DNA from: Chloroflexota bacterium
Lineage (GTDB): Bacteria; Chloroflexota; Dormibacteria; Aeolococcales; Aeolococcaceae
Assembly (NCBI GenBank): GCA_005889515.1
Contig: VBHE01000062.1
Span: forward strand, 1-10,035
Reading direction: 5' to 3'
Length of the DNA stretch: 10,035 nt
Shown: piece after piece, positions 7,296 through 10,035 of the stretch
Numbering within the stretch: the stretch's first letter is position 1
Layout of the letters: each line of letters opens with the position of its first letter
The notes under the pieces: generated by a model
What the model saw: only the letters and a program-made list of their open reading frames with translations
The model's database searches: none
Told to the model about the DNA's origin: nothing
Translations under genes and position numbers: made by a program

Positions 7296-8489
7296 ATGAC
7301 CGCGCCGCTCTCCGTCGCCGCCGCCCAGGCGCGCATCCTCGCCGCCCTCACCCCGCTCCGCAGCGAGCGGGTGCCGCTCGCCGAGGCGCTGGGGCGGGTG
7401 CTCGCCGCCCCGGTGGTGAGCCGGCGCACCCTGCCCCCCTTCGCCAACTCGGCGATGGACGGCTACGCGGTGCGCGCCGCCGACATCGCCGGCGCCGCCG
7501 AGGGGAGCCCGGTGCGGCTGCCCGTCCGCGGCGAATCGCGCGCCGGGGTCGTCCCCTCGCGGCGGCTGGAGCGGGGGACGGCGATGCGGATCATGACCGG
7601 CGCCCCGCTCCCCGAGGGCGCGGACACCGTCGTGCGCCACGAGGACACGGACAACGGCCGCGAGACCGTGGCCGTTCGCGTCGCTGCAGCTCACGGCACC
7701 AGCGTCCGCTTCGCCGGCGAGGACATGCGCTCCGGGGACCGGGTCCTCGCCCCCGGCCACCGGCTGCGGGCCGGTGACCTCGCCGCCTGTGCCGCCCTCG
7801 GCGAGGTGTGGCTCGAGGTGGGCCGCCGCCCGCGGGTCGCGGTGCTCAGCACCGGCGACGAGCTCGTCGAGCCCGACCGCGAGCCGGGCCCGGGACAGAT
7901 CGTCGACAGCAACGCCGTCTCCGTCGCCGCCGCGGTCCGCGAGGCCGGCGGCGACCCGGTGCGGCTCGGCATCGCCCGCGACACCGTCGTCGACCTCCGC
8001 CGCCACCTCGAGGAGGGCTCCCGCTGCGACCTGGTCGTCAGCTCCGCCGGGGTCAGCGTCGGCGACCACGACCACGTCCGCGACGTCGTCGCCGAGATGG
8101 GCCGGCTCGACCTGTGGCGGGTGGCGATGCGCCCGGGCAAGCCGCTGGCGGTCGGCAACGTCGCCGGGGTCCCCTTCCTCGGCCTGCCCGGCAACCCGGT
8201 GAGCAGCCAGGTCACCTTCGAGCTCTTCGCCCGCGCGACCCGCCCCCACCGTCCACGCTCCGCGGCGCGCACCCTCGAGCCGATGGAGAAGCCGGAGGGG
8301 CTCGAGACCTTCCACCGCGGGATCCTCGAGCACGGCCGGCACGGAGAGCTGCCCGGGGTGCGCCTCACCGGGGCTCAGGGCTCGGGGATCCTCCGCTCCA
8401 TGGTCCTCGCCGACTGCCTCATCGCCCTCCCGGCGGAGGGCAGCCTGGTGCCCGCGGGCACCGTCGTGGAGATCATCCCGCTGAGCTGA
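7296..8489 (+). CDS. moeA: molybdopterin molybdenumtransferase
   Basis: MoeA inserts molybdate into adenylated molybdopterin, the last common step of molybdenum cofactor synthesis, in the cytoplasm as a dimer. The 397-residue protein is of family length (about 400). Motifs in order are PPFANSAMDGYAVR (47-60, with the conserved Asp55), MRIMTGAPLPEGADTVV (97-113), STGDEL (185-190), SAGVSVGDHDHVRDVV (250-265), MRPGKPL (278-284) and LPGNPVS (297-303). These cover the MoCF/MogA-like domain and the active-site pocket, followed by a C-terminal beta-barrel domain IV (about 325-397). The ATG at 7296 is chosen from the family N-terminus (xLSVxxAxxxIL) and the upstream TATGCT. No moaA, moaC, mobA or molybdoenzyme gene is nearby, so its client enzyme is elsewhere. 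The 3' end overlaps the convergent MarR gene by 17 bases. Confidence 0.95.
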   Translation: MTAPLSVAAAQARILAALTPLRSERVPLAEALGRVLAAPVVSRRTLPPFANSAMDGYAVRAADIAGAAEGSPVRLPVRGESRAGVVPSRRLERGTAMRIMTGAPLPEGADTVVRHEDTDNGRETVAVRVAAAHGTSVRFAGEDMRSGDRVLAPGHRLRAGDLAACAALGEVWLEVGRRPRVAVLSTGDELVEPDREPGPGQIVDSNAVSVAAAVREAGGDPVRLGIARDTVVDLRRHLEEGSRCDLVVSSAGVSVGDHDHVRDVVAEMGRLDLWRVAMRPGKPLAVGNVAGVPFLGLPGNPVSSQVTFELFARATRPHRPRSAARTLEPMEKPEGLETFHRGILEHGRHGELPGVRLTGAQGSGILRSMVLADCLIALPAEGSLVPAGTVVEIIPLS

Positions 8490-8964
8490 GCTCCCGCGGG
8501 CCCTCGATCGGGGTCGCGGCCTCGAGCAGCGCGCGCAGCCCGGTGATCAGCGCGCGGCGGTCGGCCGGGCTCATGAGCTCGACGGCGCGGAGGAGGTCGT
8601 CGCAGGCGAGCACCTCGGGGTGAGCGGCGGCCCGCGCCCGGCCGGCGTCGGTGAGCGAGACGAAGACCCGGCGGCGGTCCTGGCCGTCGCGGATGCGGGC
8701 GACGAGGCCCTTGCTCTCCAGCCGGTCGACGAGCTCGGTGGCGGTCGCCCGGCTGAGGCCGAGGTTGCGGGCCTGCTCACCGACGCTCAGCGGACCGGTG
8801 ACGGCGAGGAGGCGGAGCAGGCCGAGCATCCGCGGGGTGACGTCGGTCCCGGGAATGCGCTGGCGGGACGACTGGAAGCGTCGATACACGGCGGGGTAGA
8901 GGAGACACACCTCGGCGATCACGGCCTTGGCGTCTGCGCTCGGCACGTCCCCTGGCGCCCGCAT
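8473..8964 (-). CDS. MarR-family transcriptional regulator
   Basis: A 163-residue winged helix-turn-helix regulator of the MarR type, which binds palindromic DNA as a dimer and commonly releases it on ligand binding. The N-terminal helix (about 11-33, with LLYPAVYRRF) and the C-terminal helices (about 118-153) would make the dimer interface. The DNA-binding core is LSVGEQARNLGLSRATATELVDRLESKGLVAR (59-90, recognition helix about 71-84), followed by the wing RDGQDRRRVFVSLTDAG (92-108), with the conserved Asp-x-Arg-Arg. ATG 8964 is chosen because it follows a good promoter by 10 bases; upstream extension in frame would run through that promoter. It is divergent from the lipoprotein gene and convergent with moeA. 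Repeated CGCGGC sites in its own promoter suggest self-repression, but this is a prediction. Confidence 0.9.
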   Translation of the reverse strand: MRAPGDVPSADAKAVIAEVCLLYPAVYRRFQSSRQRIPGTDVTPRMLGLLRLLAVTGPLSVGEQARNLGLSRATATELVDRLESKGLVARIRDGQDRRRVFVSLTDAGRARAAAHPEVLACDDLLRAVELMSPADRRALITGLRALLEAATPIEGPRELSSAG

Positions 8965-8974
8965 CTCCGCGCGA

Positions 8975-9003
8975 ATCCTCCGCGGCAGGCACGCGGCGGT
9001 CAA
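8975..9003 (-). promoter_or_regulatory. predicted sigma70-type promoter for the MarR gene
   Basis: On the minus strand TTGACC (9003-8998) is followed after exactly 17 bases by GAGGAT (8980-8975), a good -35 with an imperfect -10. The MarR ATG begins 10 bases further on. The 17-base spacer contains GCCGCG twice, 11 bases apart, about one helical turn. Confidence 0.45.
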
Positions 9004-9047
9004 TGGGGCAAAGAGCCCAACGCAGCCGTCGGACGGGCCCACGGGGA

Positions 9048-9067
9048 CGCGGCGGTACCATGCCGCG
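9048..9067. promoter_or_regulatory. 20-bp dyad around the lipoprotein -10 element, candidate MarR operator
   Basis: CGCGGC (9048-9053) and GCCGCG (9062-9067) are exact inverted repeats with an 8-base centre that contains TACCAT (9056-9061), the probable -10 of the lipoprotein gene, whose ATG lies 10 bases later. The size and the placement over a promoter fit a MarR operator. The same half-site occurs twice more at 8981 and 8992 in the MarR promoter spacer. The motif is made only of G and C, so chance occurrence is not excluded. Confidence 0.35.
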
Positions 9068-9071
9068 AGCC

Positions 9072-9779
9072 ATGACCCGCACTCCCATCCGCCGCCCGCT
9101 GCTCGTCCTCGCCGCCGCCGTCCTCACCGGCTGCGGGTCGTCGGGATCGTCCTCCGCGTCGCCCCCGTCGGGCGGCGAGGAGACCCGCAGCGCCACCCAG
9201 GTCTACGACGACTTCCTCACCGACATGGCCCGGGAGCGCTCGGTCCACGTCACCGGACACCAGGTCGACAGCGCCGGCACCGCGAGTGACCTCGACGTCG
9301 TCGACACCCAGGACTCGGCGAGCATCACGCTGAGCGCCGCGGGCCAGACCCTCTACCTCGTGGTCACCCCGGCGAGCGTGTACGCGGCGCAGAGCCGAAG
9401 CGGCCCGTGGATCACCGCTCCCACCGATCTCGCCACCAACGCGCGCTCGCTGACCCTCGCGAGCACCGTGCGCTGCGCGCGGATCGAGCACGGCACCCTG
9501 ACCAAGGGCGCGGTGTCGACGGTGAACGGCCAGCGGGTGATCGCGGTGAACGACGACGGCAAGGCGCCGGGCGCCTCGTCGTCCACGGTGTACATCAGCG
9601 CCTCCACGCCGGCGCGGCTGGTGCGGGTCGTCGACCACGGGGCGACCACGCCCGGCGGCCGCGCCGACTGCGGCCACGCCGTGTCGGCGGGCTCACCGTC
9701 GACCAGCAGCGCCAGCTTCGACTTCGGCGACTGGGGCGGGGCGGTCACGGTGACGCCGCCGCCGAGCGGCGGGGTCTAG
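9072..9779 (+). CDS. putative exported lipoprotein
   Basis: A 235-residue protein with a classic lipoprotein signal: MTRTPIRRPLLVLAAAVLTG followed by Cys21, with the lipobox LTGC at 18-21. The mature part begins with a Ser/Gly/Pro-rich linker (CGSSGSSSASPPSGG), then ATQVYDDFLTDMARERSVHVTGHQV and alternating strand-like segments (SASITLSAAGQTLYLVVTP, SVYAAQSRSGPWI), a pattern reminiscent of LppX/LprG-type actinobacterial lipoproteins. This resemblance is weak and the function is left open. Two later Cys residues (CARIEHG, DCGHA) could form a disulphide outside the cell. ATG 9072 is preferred over ATG 9060 because TACCAT lies 10 bases upstream and overlaps the earlier ATG. The C-terminus is Pro/Gly-rich (TPPPSGGV). 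It is divergent from the MarR gene and may be its target. Confidence 0.8.
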   Translation: MTRTPIRRPLLVLAAAVLTGCGSSGSSSASPPSGGEETRSATQVYDDFLTDMARERSVHVTGHQVDSAGTASDLDVVDTQDSASITLSAAGQTLYLVVTPASVYAAQSRSGPWITAPTDLATNARSLTLASTVRCARIEHGTLTKGAVSTVNGQRVIAVNDDGKAPGASSSTVYISASTPARLVRVVDHGATTPGGRADCGHAVSAGSPSTSSASFDFGDWGGAVTVTPPPSGGV

Positions 9780-9790
9780 ACGCTCCGGCA

Positions 9791-10035
9791 TCACCGGCGC
9801 CGGCCGCGGACGAACCAGACGGCGACCGCGACCACGGCCAGGACCGCGATGACGATCGCCGCCTTCTCGATGGGCCCCGAGATCCTGTCGTAGTTGGCGC
9901 CAACCTCGTAGCCGGCGATGGCCAGGCCGGCGCTCCAGGGCAGGGCGCCGAGGAAGGTGAGCACCGCGAAGGGGACGATCGGCACCCGCGCCAGCCCCGC
10001 GGGGAAGGAGATGTAGGTGCGGATCACGGGCAGCA
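9791..10035 (-). CDS. DedA/SNARE-associated family membrane protein, N-terminus beyond the window
   Basis: This is the C-terminal 81 residues of a DedA-family protein; the frame is open to the window edge, and the GTG at 10027 is an internal Val codon (LPVIRTYISFPAG), not a start. The family signature is visible as PVIRTYISFPAGLARVP, then FLGALPWSAGLAIAGYEVG, matching the conserved R-T-F-I-s-l-P-A-G and G-s-x-x-W-x-x-x-L-x-x-x-G-Y-x-x-G pattern, and then a final membrane helix (AAIVIAVLAVVAVAVWFV) with the basic end RGRRR. Family members are inner-membrane proteins, several of which recycle undecaprenyl phosphate or move other lipids across the membrane; which activity applies here cannot be told. 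It is convergent with the lipoprotein gene, with 11 bases between the stops. Confidence 0.88.
   Translation of the reverse strand, partial: LPVIRTYISFPAGLARVPIVPFAVLTFLGALPWSAGLAIAGYEVGANYDRISGPIEKAAIVIAVLAVVAVAVWFVRGRRR

Noticed and set aside
6981..8342. 453-codon minus-strand frame opposite moeA
   Set aside because: It has a shadow composition (runs of Gly/Ala/Asp/Arg) and lies antisense to clear MoeA motifs.
5927..9006. Shared 12-mer GGCGGTCAATGG at 5927-5938 and 8995-9006, upstream of the SDR and MarR genes
   Set aside because: A 12-base match between two places in 10 kb of GC-rich DNA is expected by chance. In the MarR case it is explained by the TTGACC -35 element, while at the SDR gene it abuts the ATG and cannot act as its -35.
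9060..9062. ATG 9060 as start of the lipoprotein gene
   Set aside because: It overlaps the TACCAT -10 candidate and would add four residues before a signal peptide that is already complete from ATG 9072. It remains possible if the promoter lies further upstream.
9780..9790. Terminator between the convergent lipoprotein and DedA genes
   Set aside because: Only 11 bases separate the stops, and no stem followed by a T-run was found.
10025..10027. GTG at 10027 as the start of the DedA-type gene
   Set aside because: The residues before it (LP) continue the family motif PVIRTYIS, and known members have more than 100 residues upstream, so it is an internal codon of a truncated gene.

Overview
The window is a very GC-rich bacterial chromosome segment with dense coding in short opposing transcription units. 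No rRNA, tRNA, CRISPR array, transposase or phage gene was seen. The split glycine dehydrogenase (separate GcvPA and GcvPB), strong G/C third-position bias, and start codons lying a few bases after -10-like hexamers suggest a Dormibacterota/Chloroflexota-type or deep-branching actinobacterial lineage. This assignment is inferred from gene style only. The content looks like ordinary housekeeping plus some accessory surface genes; no convincing new defence, biosynthetic or mobile system is visible.

Layout: (1) 1-516 is the 3' part of a plus-strand polysaccharide deacetylase, followed by a small perfect dyad at 517-534. (2) 591-914 is a small plus-strand protein with one membrane segment and a Pro/Ser/Thr-rich tail, behind a recognisable promoter. 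(3) 904-4781 is a minus-strand operon read gcvPA, gcvPB, pyrE, then an unidentified 157-residue protein. The first three genes are joined by ATGA stop/start overlaps. gcvPA carries an out-of-frame lesion close to its 3' end. (4) 4847-5059 is a divergent 70-residue protein of unknown function. (5) 5069-5926 (minus) is a short-chain dehydrogenase, divergent from (6) an MFS exporter at 5995-7272, followed by (7) a stand-alone moeA at 7296-8489. (8) 8473-8964 (minus) is a MarR-type regulator, divergent from (9) a lipoprotein at 9072-9779. (10) 9791-10035 (minus) is the C-terminal part of a DedA-type membrane protein.

How they fit: GcvPA and GcvPB form the P-protein of the glycine cleavage system, which feeds one-carbon units to folate, and PyrE makes orotidylate for pyrimidines. 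Their coupling is a plausible nucleotide/one-carbon unit. The T, H and L proteins are not here. MarR and the lipoprotein share a 107-bp divergent control region with repeated CGCGGC half-sites and may form a regulatory pair.

The two points most worth a second look are the gcvPA lesion, which is either a real mutation or an assembly error, and the repeated arrangement of -10-like hexamers 7-10 bases before start codons, which suggests widespread leaderless transcripts. No gene-free stretch exceeds about 110 bases.
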